Part shown: in pieces, positions 52,507 through 61,497 of the stretch
Layout: each line of letters begins with the position of its first letter
How positions within the stretch are numbered: the stretch's first letter is position 1
NCBI GenBank assembly: GCA_016200485.1
Contig: JACQEP010000014.1
Coordinates: 124,001 to 188,000, forward strand
DNA from: Gammaproteobacteria bacterium
GTDB lineage: Bacteria; Pseudomonadota; Gammaproteobacteria; Tenderiales; Tenderiaceae
Reading direction: 5' to 3'
Length of the DNA: 64,000 bases
Translations under genes and position numbers: made by a program
Notes under the pieces: model-generated
The model's input: the letters and a program-made list of their open reading frames with translations, nothing else
The model's database searches: none
What the model was told of the DNA's origin: nothing

Positions 52507-53124
52507 CTAACCTGCCCGTTGCTTCATGGTTTCTCCCAGAATTTCAGGACGAACCCGCAACAAGAAACTCACGCAGGCACCCGCCACGGCACCTTCAACC
52601 ACCATCAGCATAGCATGATAACCAAGTACCAGTTTCGCAGTGCCCATGAACTCTTCACCGGTCGTTAACAGCGCCAACGCCAAGATACATCCGGAAAAGA
52701 AAATTCCTGCGGCACCCGCCAGTGACCCGAACACAATTTCACTGTTGGGAAATTTCACCAAACGGCGCAGTTGCCAGATCCCGGCAGCCAACAATGCACC
52801 GCCGCCGAGCATAGTGCTATTCACACCAATGACACTAACACCGCCATGCCCGAGCATGGCATGCAATACTACTGCCAGCATAATCGCGGGAAATGCCCGC
52901 CAACCGAGAATAATACCGACCAGGCCATTGAGTATTAGATGCACGCTGGTCGCACCCAGCGGAATGTGAATCAGATTGGCGACGAAAAAAACCGCAGTGA
53001 TGACCGCAATCTTGGGGATCTCTTCCATGTCGACCTTGCGCAAGGTCGCTGCCGCCAACAACGCCGTCGTTCCGAAACCGATGCCCAAGACGGCAGGGGA
53101 TAATACACCGTCAGAAATATGCAT
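52507..53124 (-). CDS. nikM: ECF transporter substrate-binding component NikM/CbiM
   Basis: The 205-residue membrane protein begins MHISDGVLS. In this family Met1 and His2 reach into the core to bind Ni or Co, and a later His (in VLHAMLGHGGVSVIG) completes the site. About six hydrophobic segments follow. It is the first gene of the nikM-nikQ-nikO transcript. A NikR-like operator lies 89 bases upstream. A GGAGGC/GCCTCC hairpin at 53164-53181 sits in the leader. Confidence 0.94.
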   Translation of the reverse strand: MHISDGVLSPAVLGIGFGTTALLAAATLRKVDMEEIPKIAVITAVFFVANLIHIPLGATSVHLILNGLVGIILGWRAFPAIMLAVVLHAMLGHGGVSVIGVNSTMLGGGALLAAGIWQLRRLVKFPNSEIVFGSLAGAAGIFFSGCILALALLTTGEEFMGTAKLVLGYHAMLMVVEGAVAGACVSFLLRVRPEILGETMKQRAG

Positions 53125-53212
53125 AACGCTAACGCCTCCTCACTACCGTGCGCCATTATTATGGGAGGCATCAAGGCCTCCTCCGGCTACTTACTTTGGC
53201 GCTGAACGGATA

Positions 53213-53240
53213 GTAACACGAATTTTAAATCTGTTGCTAC
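53213..53240. promoter_or_regulatory. NikR-like operator upstream of nikMQO
   Basis: A 28-bp partial dyad with half-sites GTAACA and TTGCTAC around the core CGAATTTTAAAT. The overall length and core agree with the E. coli NikR operator, in which six-base half-sites are spaced by 16 bases. It begins eight bases before the nikL stop codon and lies in the promoter region of nikM. Confidence 0.8.
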
Positions 53241-53247
53241 CCAGAGG

Positions 53248-53907
53248 TTAGCGGTCGTTAACGGGCTTTTCTTTAGTAGATGAGGGATTCTCGCGGCGGG
53301 ATTTAAAAAACACCCACAAACCAAATACACCAAAAATATATCCAATACTTCCTATGACTTGCGTTAGGCTGTCGTGTTGTTTTAATTCTTCAATGGATCT
53401 CACAAGCGGCATCACCGCCTCAGAGACGGCTTTGTTCACTACCCGATGCAGCTCAGCGGCATCCACCCCCGTCGAGACAGTCACAGGCGATGCATCAGCC
53501 GTCGAAACTTTCTTGGCACCGGATGGTGTCTGCGGTTTCTCGGTTATCGCAGCCGGGGCCACGCCTAGATCAGCGGCGGGAACCAGCCACTCCGCACGAT
53601 GCCCCATACCGGCATCGACAGTGATTTTAAGATCAAACTGTCCCGGGATCGGAAATTCGAAATGTCCCTGTTTGTCGGTCATCCCCTCGGTCACTGATTT
53701 ACCGTTTGAGTCAAAAACATTCACTTTGCTATCTCGGGCTTTTGTACCATCGACGAAGTAACTATCAACCAACACCTTGCCAGATTCAGCGAAGGCAAAG
53801 ATGTTTAACTTGTGGGCCTGCGCGGGTGTGGCGAATACCATACCGAACACTGCCACCAGCACTGTATGTCTAAATAACCGGTAAACCCGCTTTCTAAGCT
53901 CTGACAT
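53248..53907 (-). CDS. nikL: Nickel transport accessory protein NikL (CbiL-like)
   Basis: The 219-residue protein has a signal peptide (LVAVFGMVFATPAQAHK) and a mature N-terminus starting with His-Lys. A beta-sandwich domain follows (KVLVDSYFVDGTKARDSKV, GHFEFPIP, DLKITVDAGMGHRAEW), then a linker and a C-terminal transmembrane helix (IGSIGYIFGVFGLWVFF). The NikL/CbiL group extends ECF transporters and provides the small extra membrane subunit. ATG 53907 is chosen over TTG 53922. It is 87 bases after nikK and probably co-transcribed. Confidence 0.88.
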   Translation of the reverse strand: MSELRKRVYRLFRHTVLVAVFGMVFATPAQAHKLNIFAFAESGKVLVDSYFVDGTKARDSKVNVFDSNGKSVTEGMTDKQGHFEFPIPGQFDLKITVDAGMGHRAEWLVPAADLGVAPAAITEKPQTPSGAKKVSTADASPVTVSTGVDAAELHRVVNKAVSEAVMPLVRSIEELKQHDSLTQVIGSIGYIFGVFGLWVFFKSRRENPSSTKEKPVNDR

Positions 53908-53994
53908 CGACCGAACTCTCAATTAACTTGCAGACCGCGCAATAATGACATAGGGCGGCCATCGCCGCCCTAATATCATGCCAAAATTCGGCGC

Positions 53995-54789
53995 TTATTT
54001 CATATCATGGGTCTTGACCCACAGCAGGGCACCGACTTCCACGGGATAGTCTTTACCTTCGTGCTTCAATTTTTTGTCGCCTTCGTTAAGCGCGGCAAAC
54101 CCCCACCATCCCGCCTTAGGCATGGCATACGTAAATACACCGTTGCTGTCCGCCTTAACTACTTGAGTGACCATCGGACCCGCAGGGGCTTTTAATTTAC
54201 CGTCCTGGTTATAGTACTCAACTTCAACCTCGCCATTCGGCACCGGTTTGCCGTTCATCTTGATCACGCCCTGGAACACGTTATTAGTCCACAGGCCGTA
54301 AGGGCGGGTCAACGGCACAATTTCAGCTTTAAGGCCGACCTCTTGATCCCAACCCTCTTCCAAACCAAAACCATCGACGATCACCTTGGTGTAATGCACG
54401 ATGAACTTGTCTTCAGAGGGCTCCCAATAGGGCTGTGGCTCAACATAGAAAATATAATCGCCCGGCTTTTTGATATCGTATTTGGCGGTAAGCGTCGTCA
54501 GCATGTGTCCCTCGGCATCTTTCCGCTGTTTCGGCTGCAAGCTGGGAATTAAATCTTGTTTCTGGCCTTCACTATTCATCACACCGAACTGAACCGGCTT
54601 GGCCATATTCATGCCATGACCTTCGAACGGATGCCAAAACAGCACGTCCAGGTTCAATTGCCGCGACTCGCCCTGCTCAACCATATCGTCGGACGGAATA
54701 ATCATCTGGAAATGTGCATGTGCCGTCGATGCCAGCGAAAATCCCGCTGCTGCCAAAATGCCGCCAACCACTTTATGAATCTGATGCAT
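53995..54789 (-). CDS. DUF4198/NikK-like periplasmic metal-uptake protein
   Basis: The 264-residue protein has a signal peptide ending STAHAHF, so the mature protein starts with His. The rest is beta-rich with DUF4198 features: [44 protein letters not shown] and GWWGFAALN. NikK proteins bind nickel in the periplasm and feed the NikMQO/NikL importer; the location supports that role. GGAGAC precedes the ATG. A NikR-type operator lies 82 bases upstream of the start. Confidence 0.87.
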   Translation of the reverse strand: MHQIHKVVGGILAAAGFSLASTAHAHFQMIIPSDDMVEQGESRQLNLDVLFWHPFEGHGMNMAKPVQFGVMNSEGQKQDLIPSLQPKQRKDAEGHMLTTLTAKYDIKKPGDYIFYVEPQPYWEPSEDKFIVHYTKVIVDGFGLEEGWDQEVGLKAEIVPLTRPYGLWTNNVFQGVIKMNGKPVPNGEVEVEYYNQDGKLKAPAGPMVTQVVKADSNGVFTYAMPKAGWWGFAALNEGDKKLKHEGKDYPVEVGALLWVKTHDMK

Positions 54790-54870
54790 TTTTGTCTCCT
54801 CTCAATTACGATAAACGCGAATATTTCTCATTTATATTTAAATCAAACACAATGACCGCAAAATTTGACA

Positions 54871-54898
54871 GTGCTACGAATTTTAAATATCGTAACAC
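54871..54898. promoter_or_regulatory. NikR-like operator between nikK and the outer-membrane barrel
   Basis: The 28-bp dyad has arms GTGCTACGA and TCGTAACAC with the AT-rich core ATTTTAAATA. Length, half-site spacing and core closely follow the E. coli NikR site. It shares the run CGAATTTTAAAT with the site at 53213. It lies between divergent genes, so one site could control both promoters. Confidence 0.85.
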
Positions 54899-54981
54899 AG
54901 TACTTTTAAGAGGGGCAAGCCACGAATCACGAATACTACTGGTCAGACATGGCTGCCATTTAGCCATCATGGGAGCAGCAA

Positions 54982-54996
54982 GCGACAATTTGTCGC
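54982..54996. promoter_or_regulatory. Palindrome upstream of the outer-membrane barrel
   Basis: GCGACAA-T-TTGTCGC is a perfect 15-base palindrome 129 bases before the barrel start. It is probably an operator for a second regulator. The remaining part of the 335-base gap between divergent genes shows no gene. Confidence 0.45.
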
Positions 54997-55124
54997 ATGG
55001 CTATATGACTGAATTGTAACGTAGCATTTATATTGGTTTAAGTTCAAAACCCTGTGCCGACAACCCAAATATTGCAACAACAAACTCTTATATTCCATCA
55101 AAAGTGTTAGGGGAGTTAAAATTA

Positions 55125-56171
55125 ATGAAAAGCAGAAATCTTATCCGCAGTTCTGTCACGCTCATCGCCTGCTCAATGGCAGCTTCCACCGCTTACGCCA
55201 AGGGCGGCATCGACACTGAATACGCTGATATCCACATCACCGGCGGAGCCGCTGGTGGTTACTATGCCTCGAACCGCGAAGTCACGCGCCAAAACGATCA
55301 AAACCGGCTGTCGGACTTTTTGCTTGGCATACACGCCATCACCAAGGAAGAACAAGTCGAGCTGAGCGGTGGCATCGGTATCCTGCCGTCATATTCCTTG
55401 CTTGATGACGGAGTCGATACTGCCGGAAATACGACAGCGCTTCAGTATGCGACCATCGCCGTACATCCAGTGGAGAATTTGACCCTCGAAATGGGCCGCA
55501 TCTCGTCCAATGTCGGCTACGAAAACACCCAATCCTTCCTCAATGCCCATTCCATTGGTTCAGTACAATCAGTAGCACAACCAGGTTACTTCCCAGGTAC
55601 ACGTTTGACCTATGGCAACGATGCCCTTTCAGCGTACGTTGAGCAAAGTGACGACACTTATACCGCGCCGAGTGCCGCATCCACAGGCCATGCCTGGGCC
55701 GCGGGCGCCATGGGCGAAGTGAGTGGCATCAGTTATGTCGTCGGCTACCAAAACTACTCTGGTCTCAGAACGCTCACTGACGTGATTTTAAGCGGCAAGA
55801 TCATGGACATGGATGTGACATTCGCATATGACCGCATTAGCCTCACCGAAGCCGCGTTAGCAGCACCCACTGACAAAGATCATGCCGAAAGTATTGCCCT
55901 TTATTTCTCAGGCCCAACCTTCGACAAGGTTGCCATCCCGTTTAGATTGGAACGCTTTGACGATCACGGTAATGGCATCTACGGCAACGCTAATGGCGCT
56001 GGCGGCAAAGGGCATTCGATCACAATCACTCCGACCTGGAATTTCACGGAGAATGCCTATATCCGCACCGATTTCTCCTACCTGAAGTTTGAAAACAAAA
56101 TACTGACCGACGTTAACGGCTTGGAGGATAACCGCTTCATGTTCGTGCTGCAGGTGGGTTATAAGCTATAA
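55125..56171 (+). CDS. Outer-membrane beta-barrel protein (porin-like), probably linked to nickel uptake
   Basis: The 348-residue protein has a signal peptide (TLIACSMAASTAYA) and an alternating pattern of strands to the C-terminus, which ends FVLQVGYKL. A hydrophobic last residue of this kind is not the classical Phe but suits outer-membrane insertion. I place it with porin-2/OmpL-like barrels; a close match is not recognised. ATG 55125 is chosen because GGGGAG lies ten bases upstream. It diverges from nikK across the NikR-type operator and ends at a terminator shared with nikR. Passage of nickel chelates is an inference from location. Confidence 0.75.
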   Translation: MKSRNLIRSSVTLIACSMAASTAYAKGGIDTEYADIHITGGAAGGYYASNREVTRQNDQNRLSDFLLGIHAITKEEQVELSGGIGILPSYSLLDDGVDTAGNTTALQYATIAVHPVENLTLEMGRISSNVGYENTQSFLNAHSIGSVQSVAQPGYFPGTRLTYGNDALSAYVEQSDDTYTAPSAASTGHAWAAGAMGEVSGISYVVGYQNYSGLRTLTDVILSGKIMDMDVTFAYDRISLTEAALAAPTDKDHAESIALYFSGPTFDKVAIPFRLERFDDHGNGIYGNANGAGGKGHSITITPTWNFTENAYIRTDFSYLKFENKILTDVNGLEDNRFMFVLQVGYKL

Positions 56172-56200
56172 AAGAACGTTTTTAACTTTGTGATGTTGGC

Positions 56201-56228
56201 GAAAGGGCAGCCCTCGAGCTGCCCTTTC
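56201..56228. terminator. Bidirectional terminator between the barrel gene and nikR
   Basis: GAAAGGGCAG pairs perfectly with CTGCCCTTTC around loop CCCTCGAG. On the plus strand it is followed by TGTTTAT. The A/T-rich flanks suit termination of both convergent genes. Confidence 0.85.
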
Positions 56229-56240
56229 TGTTTATAATTG

Positions 56241-56708
56241 CTATTTATGGTGATGCGGATGAGGATGTTCATGATCATGCTGTTCCTGCTTTGAGGGCAA
56301 TGATTGACCTGTCGTCGTCATCGTCAACTTACCATGTTTAACACCACGTATCGCCACCAGTTGATCGGCGAACGTCCGCAGCACCTGCCCCTTGCCCTGC
56401 ACCACCAACACCTCCAGGCAGTTATGATGATCCAGATGAATATGCAACACCGATTTAATATCGCCAGGAAACGAATGTTGCAAATGCGTCAAATTGGCCG
56501 ATAAGTCACGCGTGTGGTGGTCATAAACAATCGTAATCGTACCGACTGTCTCTTCATCAGCCGCCCACTCCTCTTCTACCATGTGATCGCGGATCAGATC
56601 GCGAATCGCCTCGGATCGGCTGGCATAGCCTTTTTTCTCGATCTGTTTATCAAATCGTTGTAGCAGATCTTCCTCAATCGAAACCCCGAATCGCACCAAC
56701 TCGCTCAT
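56241..56708 (-). CDS. nikR: Nickel-responsive regulator NikR
   Basis: NikR is a ribbon-helix-helix repressor that binds DNA when its ACT-like domain holds nickel. The 155-residue protein has the RHH domain ([20 protein letters not shown]) and the metal domain with H78, H89, H91 and C97 in LQHSF and HIHLDHHNC. These match E. coli H76, H87, H89 and C95. The C-terminus adds a His-rich tail ([12 protein letters not shown]) not needed for the core fold. It is convergent with the barrel gene. Its predicted sites are at 53213 and 54871. Confidence 0.96.
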   Translation of the reverse strand: MSELVRFGVSIEEDLLQRFDKQIEKKGYASRSEAIRDLIRDHMVEEEWAADEETVGTITIVYDHHTRDLSANLTHLQHSFPGDIKSVLHIHLDHHNCLEVLVVQGKGQVLRTFADQLVAIRGVKHGKLTMTTTGQSLPSKQEQHDHEHPHPHHHK

Positions 56709-56815
56709 TACACCTCCATGACTTCCTCAATGCTGATGTCACAGTCTACCTTAGGCATGCTCGGCCATACAGTCGAAAATCCCATGCCCATAATAGTGGA
56801 TTAAAATGTTTATTA

Positions 56816-56831
56816 AAATAGTTAACTATTT
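56816..56831. promoter_or_regulatory. AT-rich palindrome upstream of nikR and the small membrane ORF
   Basis: AAATAGTT followed by AACTATTT is a perfect 16-base palindrome in the divergent gap. It could be an operator for either nikR or the small membrane peptide. It does not resemble the NikR site. Confidence 0.45.
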
Positions 56832-56924
56832 CGAAAATTTGGTGTATGTTTATTTTGCATTTCCCAGTGAAATGCTCAGTAATGACTAGGCCATTGATAA
56901 CAAACGAAAATTGGGGAGAACCTT

Positions 56925-57038
56925 ATGTCAAATAATACACGTCGTAAATCTGCCGCTGATACCGACCTGATGATTCTGATCCCGTTGGCGTGCATTATCT
57001 CAGTCGTCGCTTTTGTTGCTGCATCCATGTTCCACTAA
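56925..57038 (+). CDS. 37-residue single-pass membrane peptide
   Basis: The peptide reads MSNNTRRKSAADTDLMILIP and then LACIISVVAFVAASMFH. It has a short basic N-terminus and one hydrophobic helix (about residues 16-34). GGGGAG lies nine bases before the ATG, and a strong terminator follows the stop by 22 bases, so it has its own transcription unit. The positive-inside rule places the N-terminus in the cytosol. I do not recognise a family. Small one-helix subunits of respiratory complexes or stress peptides are possible parallels. Confidence 0.75.
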   Translation: MSNNTRRKSAADTDLMILIPLACIISVVAFVAASMFH

Positions 57039-57060
57039 GCCGTAGCGGTCCCACAGCGAG

Positions 57061-57094
57061 AGCCCTTGCGATTCTGGTCGTAAGGGCTTTTTTA
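57061..57094 (+). terminator. Rho-independent terminator of the small membrane ORF
   Basis: AGCCCTT pairs with AAGGGCT across a 14-base loop and is followed by a run of six T. It separates the small ORF from sohB. Confidence 0.9.
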
Positions 57095-57153
57095 TTGCCT
57101 ACAGCCGGGATACTCTTAGCGCCTTTCCAGCATGCAACAACCAGGAGTAGACC

Positions 57154-58146
57154 GTGACCGAATTTTTCACTGATTACGGGCTTTTTTTAGCCAAGACCAT
57201 CACCCTCATTGCCACAATTCTGGCCACTGTATTCGTCATCGTTGCCGTGACCGGGCGCAGCCGGGAAGAAGGCCGTGAAAAACTCGAGATCAAAAAACTC
57301 AACGATAAATATCGTCAGATGGCACATCTGTTACACACCCGCATTCTGCCGAAGACAGACCTCAAGAAATATTTGCACCAGGAAAAGAAAATCGAAAAGA
57401 AGCTCGCCAAAGACACTACACCTCGACGCCGAATATTTGTCTTGAACTTCGATGGCGACATCCGCGCCTCGGCTGTCACCTCGCTGCGTGAAGAAATCAC
57501 GGCAATACTAATGATCGCCACGCCTAACGATGAAGTCGTGGTCCGCATTCATAGCGGCGGTGGTATGGTGCATGCGTATGGGCTTGCCGCTTCACAATTA
57601 ATGCGCATCAAGCAACACAACATTCCGTTGACCGTGGCCATCGACAAAATCGCCGCCAGCGGCGGTTATTTGATGGCCTGCGTCGCCAACCACATCATTG
57701 CCGCGCCATTCGCAATTGTCGGTTCCATTGGCGTTATCGCGCAGGTCCCGAATTTTCATCGCCTGCTCAAAAAACATGACATCGATTTCGAACAAATTAC
57801 CGCCGGTGAATACAAACGAACACTCACTATATTTGGCGAAAATACAGATAAAGGCCGCGCCAAATTCAAGGAAGAAATCGAAGACACTCATTCCCTGTTT
57901 AAAGAATTTATCCGCGAACATCGGCCCCAGGTGGATGTCGAATTGGTGGGTTCCGGTGAACACTGGCCCGCAAAGCGCGGGATGCAACTCAAACTGGTGG
58001 ATGAACTCATGGCCAGTGACGACTATCTGATGAGCAAACGCGAAAACGCCGATTTGTTTGAGATAACCTACCGCCAGCGACTCCCCTTGGCGGCCCGGCT
58101 GGGACACTTTATCCAAGGTAACGTAGATAAGTTATTGAATTCCTGA
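57154..58146 (+). CDS. sohB: Inner-membrane S49 family protease SohB
   Basis: The 330-residue protease has an N-terminal membrane helix (about residues 8-30), a SohB N-terminal domain and an S49 peptidase domain. The catalytic Ser is in IAASGGYLMACVA and the Lys in AGEYKRTLT. IHSGGGMVHAYG forms the oxyanion region. The start codon is GTG. SohB is the short relative of signal-peptide peptidase SppA and sits beside the membrane. Its substrate is not known. Confidence 0.94.
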   Translation: MTEFFTDYGLFLAKTITLIATILATVFVIVAVTGRSREEGREKLEIKKLNDKYRQMAHLLHTRILPKTDLKKYLHQEKKIEKKLAKDTTPRRRIFVLNFDGDIRASAVTSLREEITAILMIATPNDEVVVRIHSGGGMVHAYGLAASQLMRIKQHNIPLTVAIDKIAASGGYLMACVANHIIAAPFAIVGSIGVIAQVPNFHRLLKKHDIDFEQITAGEYKRTLTIFGENTDKGRAKFKEEIEDTHSLFKEFIREHRPQVDVELVGSGEHWPAKRGMQLKLVDELMASDDYLMSKRENADLFEITYRQRLPLAARLGHFIQGNVDKLLNS

Positions 58147-58192
58147 CAAGACCTTTCTATATGTACAGTTTTAGCTTACGATGTTATAGTTG

Positions 58193-58344
58193 TATATAAG
58201 GTATATCTTATATAGATTACCCTGAGTGTGCTACTGAATTGTAAAACCTTGTAAACTTTCAGTTTACATTATTGAAGTTTATTGGGATTATGTGCCAAAA
58301 TAAATCCTGAGCAATCAACTCAGGATTTAACCCCTCCAGGAGGA
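58193..58344 (+). promoter_or_regulatory. Regulatory region and hairpin leader of iscR
   Basis: Three dyads occur in series: TATATAAG/CTTATATA (58193-58214), GTAAACT-TTC-AGTTTAC (58251-58267) and an 11-bp hairpin TAAATCCTGAG/CTCAGGATTTA with a seven-base loop (58301-58329). CCTCC-A-GGAGG follows at 58334-58344, so the Shine-Dalgarno sequence lies next to its own complement. No match to the E. coli type 1 IscR site was seen. Translational control of iscR is a possibility. Confidence 0.55.
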
Positions 58345-58352
58345 TACAAAAA

Positions 58353-58844
58353 ATGAAACTTTCGACCAAAGGCCGGTACGCAGTCACTGCAATGTTGGAT
58401 CTCGCCCTCAATGCCAATGAAGGCAAACGGGTCACATTGGCGGATATCTCCGAAGTCCAGGGCATCTCTCTTTCGTACCTGGAACAACTGTTCGCTCGCC
58501 TCCGCCGCGCCAAACTGGTGCAAGGTACCCGTGGTCCTGGTGGTGGCTATCGCCTGGGCCGTGCTGCCAACCAGATCTCCATCGCCCAAATCATCACCGC
58601 CGTTGATGAAAAAGTAGACATCACTGCCTGTGGCGGCAAAGCCGACTGTAAAGATGGCGCGCCCTGCCTGACTCACGAGCTGTGGAATGAACTAAGCCGG
58701 GAAATCTTTAGTTTCCTCGACAACATCACCCTCGGTGAACTCGTCGAGCGCAAAGGTAAATTCGAGCCGGGTAGCAATGCACGCATTACGGCCACGATTG
58801 AAACCCGTAGCGACAGCAAAAAGCGTACGGCCACGGTGGCATAA
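58353..58844 (+). CDS. iscR: Iron-sulfur cluster regulator IscR
   Basis: IscR is an Rrf2-type repressor that binds a [2Fe-2S] cluster and reports cluster supply. The 163-residue protein has the winged helix ([41 protein letters not shown]) and the cluster ligands C93, C99, C105 and H108 in the [16 protein letters not shown] region. The spacing equals E. coli IscR. It starts the isc operon and would repress it when clusters are abundant. Confidence 0.97.
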   Translation: MKLSTKGRYAVTAMLDLALNANEGKRVTLADISEVQGISLSYLEQLFARLRRAKLVQGTRGPGGGYRLGRAANQISIAQIITAVDEKVDITACGGKADCKDGAPCLTHELWNELSREIFSFLDNITLGELVERKGKFEPGSNARITATIETRSDSKKRTATVA

Positions 58845-58877
58845 CGGTCTGGTTGATTATTACACAGCAGGTTAAAA

Positions 58878-60098
58878 ATGGCATTGCAGCTACCAATCTA
58901 TCTTGATTACGCCGCGACCACTCCGGTGGATGAACGCGTCGCTGAAAAGATGTGTCAATATCTGACGAAAGGCGGGGTTTTCGGTAACCCCGCCTCACGC
59001 TCGCATCGTTTTGGCTGGGATGCAGAAAATGCTGTTGAGGATGCTCGTAATCAGGTCGCGATGCTGATCAATGCCGATCCTAGAGAAATTGTCTGGACGT
59101 CGGGAGCCACCGAGTCGGACAATCTCGCGATCCGGGGCGCCGCCACTTTTTATCAGCAACGCGGCCGACACATCATTACCTGCAAGACCGAACACAAGGC
59201 CGTGCTCGATACCTGCCGTCATCTGGAACGTCAAGGTTTCACAGTAACGTATCTTGATCCGGAACCTAATGGCCTGATCAATCTCAGCACGCTTGAAGGT
59301 GCATTACGCGATGATACGATCCTGGTGTCGATCATGCACGTCAATAATGAAATTGGGGTCATTCAGGACATCGAGGCGATTGGAAATTTAACCCGGAGCC
59401 GTGGCATCCTGTTCCATGTCGATGCCGCACAAAGCGCGGGTAAGATTGCGATTGATTTGACCAAGCTCAATGTCGATCTGATGTCATTTTCAGCGCACAA
59501 AATTTACGGCCCGAAAGGCTGTGGTGCGCTCTATGTTCGGCGCAAACCACGTGTGCGACTCGAGGCATTAACTTTTGGCGGCGGACACGAACGTGGTTTG
59601 CGCTCCGGCACCTTGCCTACGCATCAGATCGTAGGCATGGGTGAGGCCTTCCGTATCGCACGCGAAGAAATGGCGGAAGATAATCGCCGGATACTGATGT
59701 TACGTAACCGTCTCTGGAATGGCATCAAGTCATTGGAAGAAGTACACCTCAATGGCGATTTTGAGCGCCGCGTGGCAGGTAATCTCAATGCCAGTTTTAA
59801 TTTTGTTGAAGGTGAATCTTTGATCATGGCACTCAAAGACATCGCCGTCTCTTCTGGATCAGCGTGTACCTCATCCAGCCTGGAGCCTTCTTATGTGCTG
59901 CGGGCGATTGGACGCGAAGATGAACTGGCTCATAGCTCAATCCGGTTTAGCATCGGCCGCTACACAACGGCGGAAGAAATCGATTACACGATCCAATTGA
60001 TCCGCGACAAGGTCAATAAACTGCGTGATTTGTCGCCCCTTTGGGAAATGTTCAAAGAAGGGGTCGATCTCAAGCAGGTGCAGTGGGCCGCGCACTGA
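58878..60098 (+). CDS. iscS: Cysteine desulfurase IscS
   Basis: IscS removes sulfur from cysteine for cluster and tRNA thiolation pathways. The 406-residue class V aminotransferase has the PLP Lys K208 in [20 protein letters not shown] and the mobile-loop Cys C330 in [16 protein letters not shown]. Length and active residues agree with housekeeping IscS. It lies 33 bases after iscR. Confidence 0.97.
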   Translation: MALQLPIYLDYAATTPVDERVAEKMCQYLTKGGVFGNPASRSHRFGWDAENAVEDARNQVAMLINADPREIVWTSGATESDNLAIRGAATFYQQRGRHIITCKTEHKAVLDTCRHLERQGFTVTYLDPEPNGLINLSTLEGALRDDTILVSIMHVNNEIGVIQDIEAIGNLTRSRGILFHVDAAQSAGKIAIDLTKLNVDLMSFSAHKIYGPKGCGALYVRRKPRVRLEALTFGGGHERGLRSGTLPTHQIVGMGEAFRIAREEMAEDNRRILMLRNRLWNGIKSLEEVHLNGDFERRVAGNLNASFNFVEGESLIMALKDIAVSSGSACTSSSLEPSYVLRAIGREDELAHSSIRFSIGRYTTAEEIDYTIQLIRDKVNKLRDLSPLWEMFKEGVDLKQVQWAAH

Positions 60099-60126
60099 TT
60101 TAGCGGCGAGACAAGGAGTTTACGAT

Positions 60127-60513
60127 ATGTCATATAGCGAAAAAGTCATCGATCACTACGAAAATCCGCGCAATGTCGGCTCTTTCGACAAAGGCGATGT
60201 CACCGTTGGAACTGGAATGGTGGGCGCACCAGCCTGTGGCGATGTCATGAAACTACAGATCAAGGTCAATGACCAGGGCGTGATCGAAGATGCGCGCTTC
60301 AAGACCTATGGCTGTGGCTCTGCCATTGCATCAAGTTCCTTGCTCACCGAATGGGTCAAGGGCAAAACGCTGGACGAGGCAAAGCAAATCAAAAATGTAG
60401 ACATTGCAACCGAACTGGCGTTGCCGCCCGTCAAGATCCACTGTTCGGTGCTTGCCGAAGATGCCATCAAGGCAGCGATCTCCGATTATCAAAGTAAAAA
60501 CAAGACCAATTAA
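60127..60513 (+). CDS. iscU: Iron-sulfur cluster scaffold IscU
   Basis: IscU holds clusters during assembly. The 128-residue protein has the three ligands C37 (PACGD), C63 (YGCGS) and C106 (IHCSV). It also keeps LPPVK (99-103), the segment that HscA recognises in IscU. ATG 60127 follows iscS by 28 bases with AAGGAG upstream. A terminator follows directly, so iscA, hscB, hscA and fdx are not in this operon. Confidence 0.97.
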   Translation: MSYSEKVIDHYENPRNVGSFDKGDVTVGTGMVGAPACGDVMKLQIKVNDQGVIEDARFKTYGCGSAIASSSLLTEWVKGKTLDEAKQIKNVDIATELALPPVKIHCSVLAEDAIKAAISDYQSKNKTN

Positions 60514-60536
60514 ACGTTGCTGTAACCCCTCCTCAT

Positions 60537-60577
60537 CAGGGCGTCGGACCCTCCTACCGCGCCCTGTTTTCTTTTTT
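60537..60577 (+). terminator. Rho-independent terminator after iscU
   Basis: CAGGGCG pairs with CGCCCTG over seven bases around a 16-base loop, followed by TTTTCTTTTTT. It ends the iscRSU transcript. Confidence 0.9.
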
Positions 60578-60641
60578 CTTCCCCTGCTTTACCAAATGTA
60601 GTTAAGATTGGATATCAATATCCTCGACGGATGTCCATGCC

Positions 60642-61448
60642 ATGCCCAATCCTCCAGAGGTGGTTCTTCATCACAGTGAAAATGAAGACGGCATAATCCA
60701 GATACGCCAGGATCACTCGACCCGTGCCCTGTATTTTGCGAGCACGGCCAAGCAAAGTGCCATGGACCTTGCTGCGCCTGAGCGTCTGGTGTTGAGCTAT
60801 ACACGGGCGATGATGTCATGCCTGCTGCTAACATCGAATCCGAATTCAATCTTATTGATTGGGCTGGGCGGTGGTTCACTCGCCCGCTTCTTGCTGCATC
60901 ATTTTCCAGAGTGCCGGATCGATGCGATAGAACGCCGATCAGCGGTGATCAAACTCGCATATGGATATTTCTGCCTGCCCGAACAGGAGCGCTTGCATAT
61001 TCATCATGCCGATGGCCGTACCTTTCTTAACCATCAGGCGGCGACATTCAAGAGCTATGACCTGATCCTGGTCGATGCCTTTGAACACAATGGCATTTCC
61101 AACAGCATCAAAAATCAAGATTTCTTTTTACGCTGCCGCCGCGCGCTGAATGAACACGGGACTCTGGCCTTGAATTTGTGGACACAAGAGACGGATCAGT
61201 TCCACGACACCCTGAATCATCTTGATCGCGCATTTGAAAACAATCTATTGTTCCTGCCCGTTGACGGACGAGACAATCTCATCGTCTTTGCCGGACAAAA
61301 CATGACTCAGCGCTTTAAGCCCCGTCGCTTAAAACCATTGGCACAACAGCTGGAGGACAAAATGGCGTTTGAAGCACCTGCATTCCTGCATCAAATACGC
61401 CGCAATTATCGCTGGCGCCGCTGGGCAAGCTTTTTTGGATTCAGATAG
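60642..61448 (+). CDS. Spermidine synthase-like methyltransferase-fold protein
   Basis: The 268-residue protein has the Rossmann core of polyamine synthases: ILLIGLGGGSLARFLL for nucleotide binding, IDAIERRSAVIKLA, HHADGRTFL and YDLILVDAFEHNGIS. True spermidine synthases show a GGGDG loop and an Asp pair for the amine; here GGGSL replaces it. The protein therefore belongs to the SpeE-like proteins of unknown substrate. It has no membrane segment. Confidence 0.8.
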   Translation: MPNPPEVVLHHSENEDGIIQIRQDHSTRALYFASTAKQSAMDLAAPERLVLSYTRAMMSCLLLTSNPNSILLIGLGGGSLARFLLHHFPECRIDAIERRSAVIKLAYGYFCLPEQERLHIHHADGRTFLNHQAATFKSYDLILVDAFEHNGISNSIKNQDFFLRCRRALNEHGTLALNLWTQETDQFHDTLNHLDRAFENNLLFLPVDGRDNLIVFAGQNMTQRFKPRRLKPLAQQLEDKMAFEAPAFLHQIRRNYRWRRWASFFGFR

Positions 61449-61497
61449 AGTCTATTCAAGAACTCAAAAGGGTACAGCACAAGTCAAAATCAGCCGT

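Noticed and set aside
53125-53247. Cobalamin or metal riboswitch in the nikM leader
   Set aside because: Only one simple hairpin and the NikR-type dyad are visible; no B12-box-like sequence was seen.
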